From an uncultured Monoglobus sp. (GTDB lineage Bacteria; Bacillota; Clostridia; Monoglobales; Monoglobaceae), in the NCBI GenBank assembly GCA_947628795.1, contig CANRBF010000008.1, forward strand, positions 82,383 through 146,382: a stretch of DNA of 64,000 nt, written 5' to 3'. The notes under the pieces were generated by a model that ran no database searches, had not been told where the DNA came from, and was given only the letters and a program-made list of their open reading frames with translations. The translations under genes and the position numbers were made by a program. Each line of letters begins with the position of its first letter. Positions within the stretch are counted from its first letter, which is position 1. Below, piece by piece: positions 1 through 6,777 of the stretch.

Positions 1-278
1 GCGGGCACGGTGAACACCTTATTCAGGTTGTTGTTCGCGTGCTCGAGCCGCATTATGTACGCGCAGTAAATTCCCAGCATAAGCGGCAGAAAAAAGTAGT
101 CGGTAAACAGCGTGTGCTGCGTCCACAGACTCAGCCACTCCTTTGACAGTATGCCTTGGTTGTAAACATAATTCGCCGTGCCCAAAGCCGCCGGAACTAT
201 CGGCATCAGCAAAAACGCGAGCCACACGGGCGAGCGTTTGAGTTTCATTCGCTCGGCTTTCAATAATTTTATTATCAT
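1..278 (-). CDS. ABC-2 type transporter permease (partial)
   Basis: This gene runs off the left edge, so only about 92 N-terminal residues are visible. It starts at an ATG with AAAGGAG just upstream, inside the end of the preceding permease gene. The N-terminus is a short basic segment (KLLKAERMKLKRSP) followed by a hydrophobic helix and a second helix, the usual start of lantibiotic- or bacitracin-protection permeases. It lies 3 bp downstream of another permease and two genes downstream of an ATPase. The three genes are therefore inferred to form one exporter that removes or resists a peptide antibiotic. The substrate is unknown. Confidence 0.75.
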   Translation of the reverse strand, partial: MIIKLLKAERMKLKRSPVWLAFLLMPIVPAALGTANYVYNQGILSKEWLSLWTQHTLFTDYFFLPLMLGIYCAYIMRLEHANNNLNKVFTVP

Positions 279-281
279 AAC

Positions 282-1043
282 TCACAGCTCCTTTCTTTTA
301 AACATTTCGCGCCCGATAACATACATCGCGGCGCAGAAAAATATCAGCGCGATAAAGTATTTCCAATCAACGCCCATGACGTCGAAATGCGCGAATTTGT
401 AGCGGTCATCCTTTGTCCAGTCAAACAGCCCCACAAAGCTCAGCGCGCCGTAGCCGCCCCAGATAAGCGCCCTGCGGAGCCAAGGGAGCTGCGGCAGAAA
501 CATCGAAAACGTCCCGAAAAACGTGCATATCGCTCCCGAAAAGAACGTGACCGCCTGATTTTTAAAACAGAACGACAGCGCGTGCTGAAAAATATACACC
601 GCGACAGTCGGCGCGGCCGTAAGCAGCAGATACAAAAGATACAGCCTTATCGGCACATCGCCCTCAAAGCCCGCGATATAGCCGAACGCGATCGTAGCGC
701 CCCAACTCAAAATCACGCAGAACAGCATAATCGCGAGGCCGTATAAAAATTTCGCGTCGTAGATCTTTCCGCGCCTTTCCGCTGTCGCCAGCTGCTTGAG
801 CATATATCCCTTATGCTCGATGTCGCACAGACGCGACGACACGATTATCGAGAGCGGCGGCATAAAGATCGAATTGATTAGCGGAAGCTCGTACAGATTC
901 GCCATCCAGCCGAGGCGCAGCATATCTTCGCTATAATGTCTCGGATAAATCCACAAGAGCATCGCCGCGGTTATGACGAGCGCCGTCAAAAACACGTATC
1001 GACGGCGGGTCTTCATATATTCGCACTTTAAAAGCTTTGTCAT
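282..1043 (-). CDS. ABC-2 type transporter permease
   Basis: A 253-residue integral membrane protein with about six hydrophobic segments. It begins MTKLLKCEYMKTRRR, the basic N-terminal anchor typical of MutE/EpiE/SpaE-type permeases. The start overlaps the end of the ATPase gene by 4 bases, giving translational coupling, and a second permease follows after 3 bp. One ATPase with two different permeases is the layout of lantibiotic self-protection and antimicrobial-peptide resistance exporters. No peptide biosynthesis gene is visible, so resistance or stress sensing is more likely than immunity to a self-made product. Confidence 0.8.
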   Translation of the reverse strand: MTKLLKCEYMKTRRRYVFLTALVITAAMLLWIYPRHYSEDMLRLGWMANLYELPLINSIFMPPLSIIVSSRLCDIEHKGYMLKQLATAERRGKIYDAKFLYGLAIMLFCVILSWGATIAFGYIAGFEGDVPIRLYLLYLLLTAAPTVAVYIFQHALSFCFKNQAVTFFSGAICTFFGTFSMFLPQLPWLRRALIWGGYGALSFVGLFDWTKDDRYKFAHFDVMGVDWKYFIALIFFCAAMYVIGREMFKRKEL

Positions 1044-1771
1044 AAGCTCCGCTCCTTTCCCGTGAGATCGAGAAATATTTCCTCGAGAGACTTCGTTTCG
1101 TCCACGCGGTGCAGATCGTCAAGGGCGCCCTGGTACATCATTCTGCCGTTCGCGATAATACCCACGTCCTCGACCATCTGGTCGATCTCCGAGAGCAGAT
1201 GGCTCGACACTATCACCGTCATGCCGTACTGCCGCGGCAGCGATCTTATCAGCTCGCGCATTTCCTGTATGCCCGACGGGTCAAGCCCGTTTGTGGGCTC
1301 GTCGAGTATTAAAAGTTTCGGGAACGCCAGCAGCGCGCCCGCGAGCCCGAGCCTCTGTTTCATGCCCAGCGAGTATGCCGAGGCTTTTTTGCCCCGCTGA
1401 CCGTCGAGCCGCACGATTTGCAGAACTCTGTCGATATTGCGCCTCGGGACGTCCAAAAGCGTTTGCATTATCCTGAGATTTTCCTCGCCTGTGAGGTGCC
1501 CGTAAAACGACGGCGACTCGATAAGCGAGCCGATATCGCGGAGAATTTCGATCCTGTTTTTGGCGCATGCGCGCCGACCCATTATCTCGATCTCTCCCGC
1601 CGTCGGGCGGACAAGACCGAGCAGCATTTTCAGCGTGGTGGTTTTGCCCGCTCCGTTCGGGCCGAGAAAGCCGTATATCCGCCCTTCCTTAACGCTCATA
1701 TTAAGATTGTTTACAGCCGCCGCGTCTCTGTAGCGCTTGGTGAGCCCGGTTGTTCTTACGATCTCGTTCAT
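1040..1771 (-). CDS. ABC transporter ATP-binding protein (peptide resistance type)
   Basis: A 243-residue ATPase. The Walker A motif GPNGAGKTTT is near residue 40, the signature region contains YSLGMKQRLGLAGALL, and Walker B with its glutamate is LLILDEPTNGLDP, followed by the SSHLLSE switch histidine. The ATG is chosen because AAAGGGGAT lies 7-8 bases upstream. A longer in-frame extension has no ribosome site and reads through low-complexity AT-rich sequence. It energises the two permeases downstream. The group matches the BcrA/SpaF-like family by motif and by context. Confidence 0.88.
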   Translation of the reverse strand: MNEIVRTTGLTKRYRDAAAVNNLNMSVKEGRIYGFLGPNGAGKTTTLKMLLGLVRPTAGEIEIMGRRACAKNRIEILRDIGSLIESPSFYGHLTGEENLRIMQTLLDVPRRNIDRVLQIVRLDGQRGKKASAYSLGMKQRLGLAGALLAFPKLLILDEPTNGLDPSGIQEMRELIRSLPRQYGMTVIVSSHLLSEIDQMVEDVGIIANGRMMYQGALDDLHRVDETKSLEEIFLDLTGKERSL

Positions 1772-1883
1772 AAATATATCCCCTTTCGGTCTTGAAATAA
1801 TTCGATAATAGCGCACAAACCTAAAATAAAAATAAATATTATCTAAAATTTTTATAAATTCGCCTATCCTTAGGACGCAAAAA

Positions 1884-1912
1884 AGAGCAGCTTTTCGACT
1901 GCCCTCGATCGC
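1884..1912 (-). terminator. Repeated intrinsic terminator, copy 1
   Basis: Read on the minus strand this is a GC stem with a TCGAAAAG-type loop followed by TTTTTTGCG. It is nearly identical to hairpins at 2690-2718 and 3463-3489. The copy has one imperfect pair on the 5' arm. It lies directly 3' of the minus-strand gene at 1950-2633. Confidence 0.6.
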
Positions 1913-1949
1913 GGTATTCAAATTTTTGCTTGTCAAATGAATATCTGAA

Positions 1950-2633
1950 TTATTGTTTTAAGAACTTATCAACGAAGTCTTTTAAGTCAATGAAATCCAA
2001 TATGAAACCGCGATTATTATATTGCGCGATCTCCGTTTGATGGTCTTTATAATAGTTTTTCACTTTTTCCTGTATTCGTCTTGTTGCTTCTGAAAAATCG
2101 GGTGAGTTTTTATAGCTTGCCCCATAGTATTTTATCTGCTCGGGCTTAGTTTTCACCATCATGTATTTAATTATCTCAAATCTTGAGAATATGATCGAAT
2201 TATCATGTTCGTTTCGCAGGACGCATACGCTTAATTTTTCGGGCATGATCGTCATATCGGTACAGCCGTTTTCAAAATTTCTTTCATTCCTGATACCTGT
2301 TCCGTCAAACCGCAAATAAACTCCATCGCCCAAAAAACCGGAAAGATCATTCGATTTCAGAACCTTCTTTTTTACGGACTCATCTGCCGCATTCATTTGC
2401 TCTTTTCGTATTTTACGGAATACAATATCAAAATCCGCATATAGAGCGATCGCGCCCTCAAATCCCTCGGAGAAAAATACCTTAGTTTTTTCTTCTCCGA
2501 TCAGCTTGCCGTTAGTTTCATTTTTAGGTATCAATCCCTGCGCCGCAATAGAATAAAGATTATTTAACGCTGTCATATGATAATAATACATATAATGTTT
2601 TCTCTGCACCCCTTGTAAATTTTCAATTTTCAC
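1950..2633 (-). CDS. Hypothetical protein, possible ADP-ribosyltransferase-like fold
   Basis: A 227-residue soluble protein that I do not recognise with certainty. The segment MYYYHMTALNNLYSIAAQGL resembles the opening strand and helix of ART-like folds (a His followed by a helix ending in GL/I), and FFSEGFEGAIALYADFD would fit the next strand. Catalytic residues cannot be assigned. The start may be the GTG used here or an internal ATG 14 codons later. It stands alone, with a repeated terminator behind it and a repeated promoter-like box in front, like its accessory neighbours. Confidence 0.5.
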   Translation of the reverse strand: MKIENLQGVQRKHYMYYYHMTALNNLYSIAAQGLIPKNETNGKLIGEEKTKVFFSEGFEGAIALYADFDIVFRKIRKEQMNAADESVKKKVLKSNDLSGFLGDGVYLRFDGTGIRNERNFENGCTDMTIMPEKLSVCVLRNEHDNSIIFSRFEIIKYMMVKTKPEQIKYYGASYKNSPDFSEATRRIQEKVKNYYKDHQTEIAQYNNRGFILDFIDLKDFVDKFLKQ

Positions 2634-2662
2634 TCTGTTTGATTATGGAATAATCATACCAT
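2634..2662 (-). promoter_or_regulatory. Shared accessory-gene promoter box, variant copy
   Basis: On the minus strand, GGTATGATTATTCCATAATC followed by AAACAGAGTG precedes the gene at 1950-2633. The same core, a TATAAT-like hexamer then ATTCCATA and CAGAG, recurs before the gene at 52929-53501. A related version precedes the genes at 3529-3777 and 4343-4894. Confidence 0.4.
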
Positions 2663-2689
2663 ACCCGCCGCAAAAAAGCAATACTTCGC

Positions 2690-2718
2690 AAAAAAGAGCA
2701 GCCTTTCGACTGCTCTCA
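2690..2718 (-). terminator. Repeated intrinsic terminator, copy 2
   Basis: On the minus strand GAGAGCAGTCGAAAGG continues into CTGCTCTTTTTT: a 7-bp stem with a U tract. It differs at only a few bases from the hairpins at 1884-1912 and 3463-3489 and lies just 3' of the antitoxin gene. Confidence 0.8.
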
Positions 2719-2735
2719 AATATCGTCTTGGTGTT

Positions 2736-3023
2736 TTACTCTTTCGCATTGATCGGAACGATCGAAATAGTGTAGCCCAACGGATTTAAAACTTTGAATA
2801 ATGTGTCAATTTGAGGGGTCGTTTTCATGCTTTCAAGCCTCGCAATCGCGGGCTGTTTTACTCCGCTGAGCTCGGCAAGCTCCCGCTGTGATAATCCTTT
2901 TTGCTCCCGGGCTTCTACCATTTTTCCGATTAGTTCAATTTCAAAATTTATCTTTTCTCTCTCGGCGGGCGATACCCGTTCTTCATCATTCATATATTCG
3001 GAAAATGTTTTTACCTGTTTCAT
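2736..3023 (-). CDS. HigA-like XRE family antitoxin
   Basis: A 95-residue protein with a helix-turn-helix at about residues 38-75: REQKGLSQRELAELSGVKQP followed by AIARLE. The first 35 residues are an acidic helical segment likely to contact the toxin. Its start overlaps the end of the upstream RelE-like toxin gene by 4 bases, so the order is toxin then antitoxin, as in higBA. It should neutralise the toxin and repress the operon, probably at the palindrome at 3410-3429. A repeated terminator follows it. Confidence 0.85.
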   Translation of the reverse strand: MKQVKTFSEYMNDEERVSPAEREKINFEIELIGKMVEAREQKGLSQRELAELSGVKQPAIARLESMKTTPQIDTLFKVLNPLGYTISIVPINAKE

Positions 3024-3394
3024 ATATTACCATTCCTTTCCAAAAAATCTTTGAGATTATTTTTTGCCTTTGCAATTTCTTTCGGCGGTATCTTTTGCGA
3101 TTTCTTTATAAAATGATGTAAAAGGACGAATTTATTATCTTTCCAATAAAAGAAAAATATTCTGTTTCCCAGCGGTCTTAGTTCCCACAATTCATTTTCG
3201 ATGTGTTTCACATAGGGCTTTCCGATTCTCGTTCCGTATCGGGCAAGCGCTCCGATGTAGGCAAGGATTTTTTCTCTGTTTATTCTATCCGTTTTACTCG
3301 TTTTTGATTTTGCTTTCAGCGCATCAAGAAAATCGACGATTTCAGATTTTCCGTTTTTGTCATAGTAAAACTCTACCTCGTACAACCTATGCAC
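3020..3394 (-). CDS. HigB/RelE-like toxin (phage Gp49-like family)
   Basis: A basic protein of about 125 residues. Its conserved core is YIGALARYGTRIGKPYVKHI, then ELWELRPLGNRIFFFYWKD and LLHHFIKKSQKIPPKEIAKA, the pattern of the HigB/Gp49 subfamily of ribosome-dependent mRNA interferases. The GTG at 3394 is chosen because the best promoter (TTGACT-17-TATCAT) ends around 3409. The ATG at 3430 would therefore lie upstream of the transcript. A TTG at 3385 is also possible. It is coupled to the antitoxin gene by a 4-base overlap. Confidence 0.8.
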   Translation of the reverse strand: MHRLYEVEFYYDKNGKSEIVDFLDALKAKSKTSKTDRINREKILAYIGALARYGTRIGKPYVKHIENELWELRPLGNRIFFFYWKDNKFVLLHHFIKKSQKIPPKEIAKAKNNLKDFLERNGNI

Positions 3395-3408
3395 TTTCTT
3401 TCTGTTAT

Positions 3409-3437
3409 ATGATAACATATTTGTTATCATTAGTCAA
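3409..3437 (-). promoter_or_regulatory. Toxin-antitoxin promoter with palindromic operator
   Basis: On the minus strand TTGACT, 17 bp and TATCAT form a promoter. Between the two boxes, at 3410-3429, lies a perfect palindrome, TGATAACA-4-TGTTATCA. A repressor bound here would cover the spacer and the -10 box, as expected for autoregulation by the antitoxin. Confidence 0.75.
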
Positions 3438-3462
3438 TATGATAATTAAAAATTTTCAAGCA

Positions 3463-3489
3463 AAAGAGCAACCTTTCGGTTGCTCTCGA
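3463..3489 (-). terminator. Repeated intrinsic terminator, copy 3
   Basis: The minus strand reads GAGAGCAACCGAAAGG then TTGCTCTTTTGC. Two paired changes (A/T for G/C) relative to the copy at 2690-2718 keep the stem intact, so the structure is conserved. It sits 3' of the DUF3781 gene. The following bases TCGATTGTGGTAT are also shared with the copy at 1884. Confidence 0.7.
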
Positions 3490-3528
3490 TTGTGGTATCT
3501 AGTTTTTATCCGTTCGGCAAAAGGGAAT

Positions 3529-3777
3529 TTACTTAACAATATGTGCTGTTATAATTGTATAACTATATGAATTGATAGTAATTTTGATATTTTCAACTTC
3601 GCAATACCAATTTTTACCCTGTTTGTATATATTGCAATTTTTATCCAACACCTTATTTTTGCAATACTCAACAACATCTACTGTATCTATTTTTAGGTTT
3701 CTTCTAATTCTATCAACTCTCATTTCAGTTGTATGAATTTTGTCAATATTATCAAGTAATGTCTTTTTATCTTCCAT
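3529..3777 (-). CDS. DUF3781 family protein
   Basis: An 82-residue protein with the conserved block DTVDVVEYCKNKVLDKNC, then IYKQGKNWYCEVENIKITIN and SYTIITAH at the C-terminus. This is recognised as DUF3781, a small Firmicute family of unknown function often found among accessory genes. There is no signal peptide or membrane segment. It is flanked by the repeated terminator behind and the repeated promoter box (3789-3831) in front. Its function is unknown. Confidence 0.8.
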   Translation of the reverse strand: MEDKKTLLDNIDKIHTTEMRVDRIRRNLKIDTVDVVEYCKNKVLDKNCNIYKQGKNWYCEVENIKITINSYSYTIITAHIVK

Positions 3778-3788
3778 TCTTTCTTTTC

Positions 3789-3831
3789 CTCAAATCCCGA
3801 TTTATCATTCTGTTTGGTTATAAAATAATAA
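3789..3831 (-). promoter_or_regulatory. Shared accessory-gene promoter box A
   Basis: About 40 bp that match 4938-4979 with three substitutions. On the plus strand both read TCAAATCCCGAT, then TATC, then GTTTGGTTATAAAATAAT. Each lies directly 5' of a minus-strand accessory gene, so they are probably promoter/leader segments of repeated origin. Confidence 0.5.
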
Positions 3832-3838
3832 CATCATT

Positions 3839-4150
3839 TTATTTTGCAACTATGTTGAATCTTTGCGGTAACGCCGGGTCAACCTTCAGCATTGCGAGGA
3901 TCCGCCTTGCCGGGCCGTCAGGCATATTACGTCCGGCTTCCCACGCCTCAACCGTTTTTGGAGATACTCCCATAAATCCGGCAAACAAAACCTGTGTCAT
4001 ACCGAGCTCGTTTCGTATGCTTTTAATTTCAGCCGCCGCAAAATCGGGGACGGGTTCAACGGACATCGTGTTCGTTCTTGCTTTGATTTTTCCCTCGTTA
4101 TATGCGATCGCTTCTTCCAAGCCCTGCATAATTCCGTCATAAACTTTCAC
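3839..4150 (-). CDS. XRE family transcriptional regulator (NadS/HigA-like)
   Basis: A protein of about 103 residues starting at GTG, chosen because GGGAGGTG lies 6 bases upstream. The helix-turn-helix is near residues 45-80: IRNELGMTQVLFAGFMGVSP, then KTVEAWEAGRNMP. The C-terminal tail RRILAMLKVDPAL is typical of antitoxin-like regulators partnered with RelE toxins. No toxin reading frame is seen beside it. It may be a solitary regulator, or the survivor of a broken pair, since the next 180 bp upstream hold only a gene fragment. Confidence 0.75.
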   Translation of the reverse strand: MKVYDGIMQGLEEAIAYNEGKIKARTNTMSVEPVPDFAAAEIKSIRNELGMTQVLFAGFMGVSPKTVEAWEAGRNMPDGPARRILAMLKVDPALPQRFNIVAK

Positions 4151-4223
4151 AAAAAACACCTCCCGTTATAAGCTTTGCTCCAATTTGTCGATCATCTTTT
4201 TTCAAAATTATTTGCCCGCCCAA

Positions 4224-4330
4224 TTACGCTCGGGGAATGCCAAGCTGCTTTTTTCGGAATGTAATCAGCTCTCGACATTTGGGAGAGAAATACACCCCTC
4301 GCACAAACTTATAGTTTGTACTCGGAACAT
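4224..4330 (-). pseudogene. Gene fragment, C-terminal remnant
   Basis: On the minus strand an open frame without a start reads NYKFVRGVYFSPKCRELITF and ends KKQLGIPRA. The composition is protein-like and the frame is closed by TAA at 4224. It may be the end of an immunity or DUF-type protein broken by rearrangement. The family is not identified. Confidence 0.3.
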
Positions 4331-4342
4331 CCGCTATTTGAA

Positions 4343-4894
4343 TCAAAGATCAAATTGATTTTTTATCATCCGCGCAACAACATCAGGCGCAAGGTTTGTG
4401 TTGTCAATCTTCATGTAATTTTCAAACGGAATTTCCCCGTCCATACTCTCAAGGCGATATTTTTTATCATCATCTATCAGTCTTTGGTTGGACACCGGAA
4501 CATTTCTTTTTGACGCTTTATTCAGAAGGCGATTATCCGTTGCGTTTCTCTTTAAGCGAACTTCACGGGAGGCAACAAGCTCTACATAGTAGAACTCCGT
4601 ATCGTATGGCATAAAAATATTCTTTACATACTCCACATAATCCCAGTCAGACTGCTGGTCAAAAGCCCACATATAGGTGAAAATCATCCCATAATTATCC
4701 GTCTTGGCAAACTCCTCAAACACAACCTGACGAAGCCTGCTTATCGCTGCGCCGTTATACTGTCCAAAAATTTTAATGACCGGTTCAATGGTCATATGAT
4801 TGTGAAACAATCTCAGCCCGGTTATTTTCGCCAACTCCTGGCCAACAGTCATTTTGCCCACAGCGGCATTTCCAATCATAAATAATAATTTCAT
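4343..4894 (-). CDS. AAA family ATPase / small-molecule kinase-like protein
   Basis: A 183-residue protein with an N-terminal P-loop GNAAVGKMT preceded by a hydrophobic strand (KLLFMI). The arrangement is that of shikimate- or adenylate-kinase-like proteins. HNHMTIEP and a lid-like LVASREVRLKRNATDNRLLN follow. Stand-alone proteins of this kind are annotated as AAA family ATPases with unknown substrate. The start follows a run of purines. It shares its upstream promoter box (4938-4979) with the DUF3781 gene. Confidence 0.7.
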   Translation of the reverse strand: MKLLFMIGNAAVGKMTVGQELAKITGLRLFHNHMTIEPVIKIFGQYNGAAISRLRQVVFEEFAKTDNYGMIFTYMWAFDQQSDWDYVEYVKNIFMPYDTEFYYVELVASREVRLKRNATDNRLLNKASKRNVPVSNQRLIDDDKKYRLESMDGEIPFENYMKIDNTNLAPDVVARMIKNQFDL

Positions 4895-4937
4895 TTTCTT
4901 TTCTGCCCTTTCTGCAATTTTCCCTTGTATTTGACGA

Positions 4938-4979
4938 ATTCAAATCCCGATCTATCGTTCAGTTTGGTTATAAAATAAT
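4938..4979 (-). promoter_or_regulatory. Shared accessory-gene promoter box B
   Basis: Near-identical partner of the box at 3789-3831. It begins TCAAATCCCGATCTATCGTT and ends GTTTGGTTATAAAATAAT on the plus strand. It lies 44 bp upstream of the kinase-like gene on the minus strand. Confidence 0.5.
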
Positions 4980-5097
4980 CTCTAACGGCGCCCAAGTTGG
5001 ACTGATATTTAAAGAAAAACGACAATGTTAACAATTTGTTCAACACTTTTTCACATTTTCTTAACCCATTTTCGAAAAAAGGGGGTATAATAAATAT

Positions 5098-5183
5098 CGT
5101 AGCAAGTCATTGTTACAGAGTTAAAACATAACTCCCTCCCTTTTAATTTTTTGGACCGCTTTCCCCAAAGCGGTCATTTTTTT
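5098..5183 (+). ncRNA. Candidate small RNA with C-rich anti-Shine-Dalgarno motif
   Basis: A TATAAT at 5086-5091 (weak -35 TTAACC at 5061) would start a transcript near 5098. It would end at a clear intrinsic terminator: the 10-base arm GACCGCTTTC, a short loop, the matching arm, then a T tract. In between, ACTCCCTCCC lies unpaired and is complementary to GGGAGG ribosome sites, a hallmark of Gram-positive trans-acting sRNAs. There is no reading frame. The terminator points on the plus strand, away from the neighbouring minus-strand gene, so it is not simply that gene's terminator. Confidence 0.5.
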
Positions 5184-5184
5184 G

Positions 5185-5706
5185 CTATAAATTCAGCTCG
5201 TACAGGCAAAACTCTGGTATTTCGGGGATGCTGCGCTTTAAATCCTTGGTACCCGCGTATTTAAAGCCCATCGACTCATACAGCCTCATCGCGGGCGTGT
5301 TCGTGGGCACCACATCGAGGCGCAGCGCCTTTTTGCCGCTCTCCCTCGCGATATTTACACACTCCTCTACCATGGTCCTGCCGATGCCTTTGCGGTAGAG
5401 CCGCGGATCGGAGGCGAGGGCGTGCACGGTCAGAACCTGATCGGGCCTAAAGTCCTCGCTCCATTCGCCGACCGAGTAGTCGCCCTGCGGGTCCTCGCAG
5501 ATCACGAACAGGCCGAGGATATTCCCGTCCTCGACGCAGGCGTGCAGACTGCCCTCGGCTATAGCCGCCTCCGCGCTGGCGCGGCCCGGATAATCGCCGG
5601 GCGTCCACTTGGGATAGTTTATATGCTCGGCGAGATACGCGGTCACCATGTCATAAAATTCCGCCGCCGCGTCGAGGTGCTTTGATTCGCATTTAATTAT
5701 TTTCAT
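5185..5706 (-). CDS. GNAT family N-acetyltransferase
   Basis: A 173-residue GNAT protein. The acetyl-CoA binding loop is VHALASDPRLYRKGIGRTMV (the R-x-x-G-x-G/A-type motif), followed by GKKALRLDVVPTNTPAMRLY and ESMGFKYAGT in the C-terminal half. The ATG at 5706 is chosen for its GGAGATAC ribosome site. The longer upstream frame overlaps the preceding gene's end without a site. It lies 19 bp downstream of the aldo/keto reductase and is probably co-transcribed with it. The substrate cannot be told from sequence. Confidence 0.85.
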   Translation of the reverse strand: MKIIKCESKHLDAAAEFYDMVTAYLAEHINYPKWTPGDYPGRASAEAAIAEGSLHACVEDGNILGLFVICEDPQGDYSVGEWSEDFRPDQVLTVHALASDPRLYRKGIGRTMVEECVNIARESGKKALRLDVVPTNTPAMRLYESMGFKYAGTKDLKRSIPEIPEFCLYELNL

Positions 5707-5725
5707 ATGTATCTCCGATCCCGGT

Positions 5726-6757
5726 TTAAACTTTGACCTCTCCGGCGAGGACTTTTTTGTAGTCCTCGTAGTTTTTCTTAAGAAGCTTGGGCGTGTTGAG
5801 CTCATACGGACATTTTGACCTGCATTGTCCGCAATTTACGCAGTTCTCAATCTTTTTCATCTCGGCCTGCATCGCGTCGGTCAGCCACGCCTTGGAGGGC
5901 GCGCGCCGCAGCATCAGCGACATTCTGGCGCAGTTGTTTATCAAGATACCCGCGGGGCAGGGCATGCAGTAGCCGCAGCCTCGGCAAAATTCGCCGCTGA
6001 GCTCGTTTTTTTCGCTCTCGATATATTCCCTTATCTCGTCGGTCATTTTTGGCGTGTTTTCAAAATAGGCGAGCCACTCGTCAAGTTCGCCCTCGCGCTG
6101 GATGCCCCAAATGGGGAGCACGTTGTTAAACTGCGAGATAAACGCCATAGCCGCCTCGGAGCGCGTTATCAGTCCGCCCGACAGCCCTTTCATGGCGATA
6201 AATCCCACGCCGTTTTTCTCGCACAGCTTTACCAGCTCGATCTCGCGCTCGGACGAAAGATAGCTGAACGGGTACTGGAGCGTTTCGTATAGTCCCGATT
6301 CGGCTATGTCAAAAGCCACACGGATCTTGTGCGCCGTTATGCCGATATGCCTGATCTTGCCCTGCTCCTTTGCCTTGAGCATACACTCATACATGCCCGT
6401 GCCGTCTCCGGGCGCGTAGCATCTGTCGGCGCAGTGCAGCTGGTATATGTCGATATAGTCGGTCTTGAGCAGTTTAAGCGAGGTGTCGAGCCGTTCCCAA
6501 AACTCCTCGGGCGTGTGAGCCATGGTTTTGGTGGCGATATACATCTTATCGCGCACGCCCATGCCTCCGAATGCCAGGCCCAGCTTTTCCTCGCTGTCGC
6601 TGTAGGCTCGGGCGGTGTCGAAAAAGTTCATGCCGCCCTCGTATGCCCTGCGCAGAATTTTCACCGCCGTATCCTTGTCGGCCCTCTGTATCGGCAGCGC
6701 GCCGAACGCGTTTTGAGGGACGGTTATGCCCGTTTTTCCCAATGTCACATTTTTCAT
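5726..6757 (-). CDS. Aldo/keto reductase with C-terminal 4Fe-4S ferredoxin domain
   Basis: A 343-residue protein. Residues 1-270 are an aldo/keto reductase barrel, with FFDTARAYSDSEEKLG (catalytic Asp and Tyr), the Lys in IATKT and the HCAD region. The C-terminus carries CRGCGYCMPCPAG and CVNCGQCRSKCPYE, two clusters of the 4Fe-4S 9/17-type domain. Such fusions are common in anaerobes and probably couple substrate oxidation or reduction to ferredoxin-like electron transfer. A second, distinct member is at 24915-26033. The substrate is unknown. Confidence 0.88.
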   Translation of the reverse strand: MKNVTLGKTGITVPQNAFGALPIQRADKDTAVKILRRAYEGGMNFFDTARAYSDSEEKLGLAFGGMGVRDKMYIATKTMAHTPEEFWERLDTSLKLLKTDYIDIYQLHCADRCYAPGDGTGMYECMLKAKEQGKIRHIGITAHKIRVAFDIAESGLYETLQYPFSYLSSEREIELVKLCEKNGVGFIAMKGLSGGLITRSEAAMAFISQFNNVLPIWGIQREGELDEWLAYFENTPKMTDEIREYIESEKNELSGEFCRGCGYCMPCPAGILINNCARMSLMLRRAPSKAWLTDAMQAEMKKIENCVNCGQCRSKCPYELNTPKLLKKNYEDYKKVLAGEVKV

Positions 6758-6777
6758 TTTATCATCTCCAATTTTTA

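Noticed and set aside
3408..3430. ATG at 3430 as the toxin start
   Set aside because: It lies upstream of the predicted transcription start of the only good promoter and within the operator palindrome. A downstream GTG or TTG fits better.
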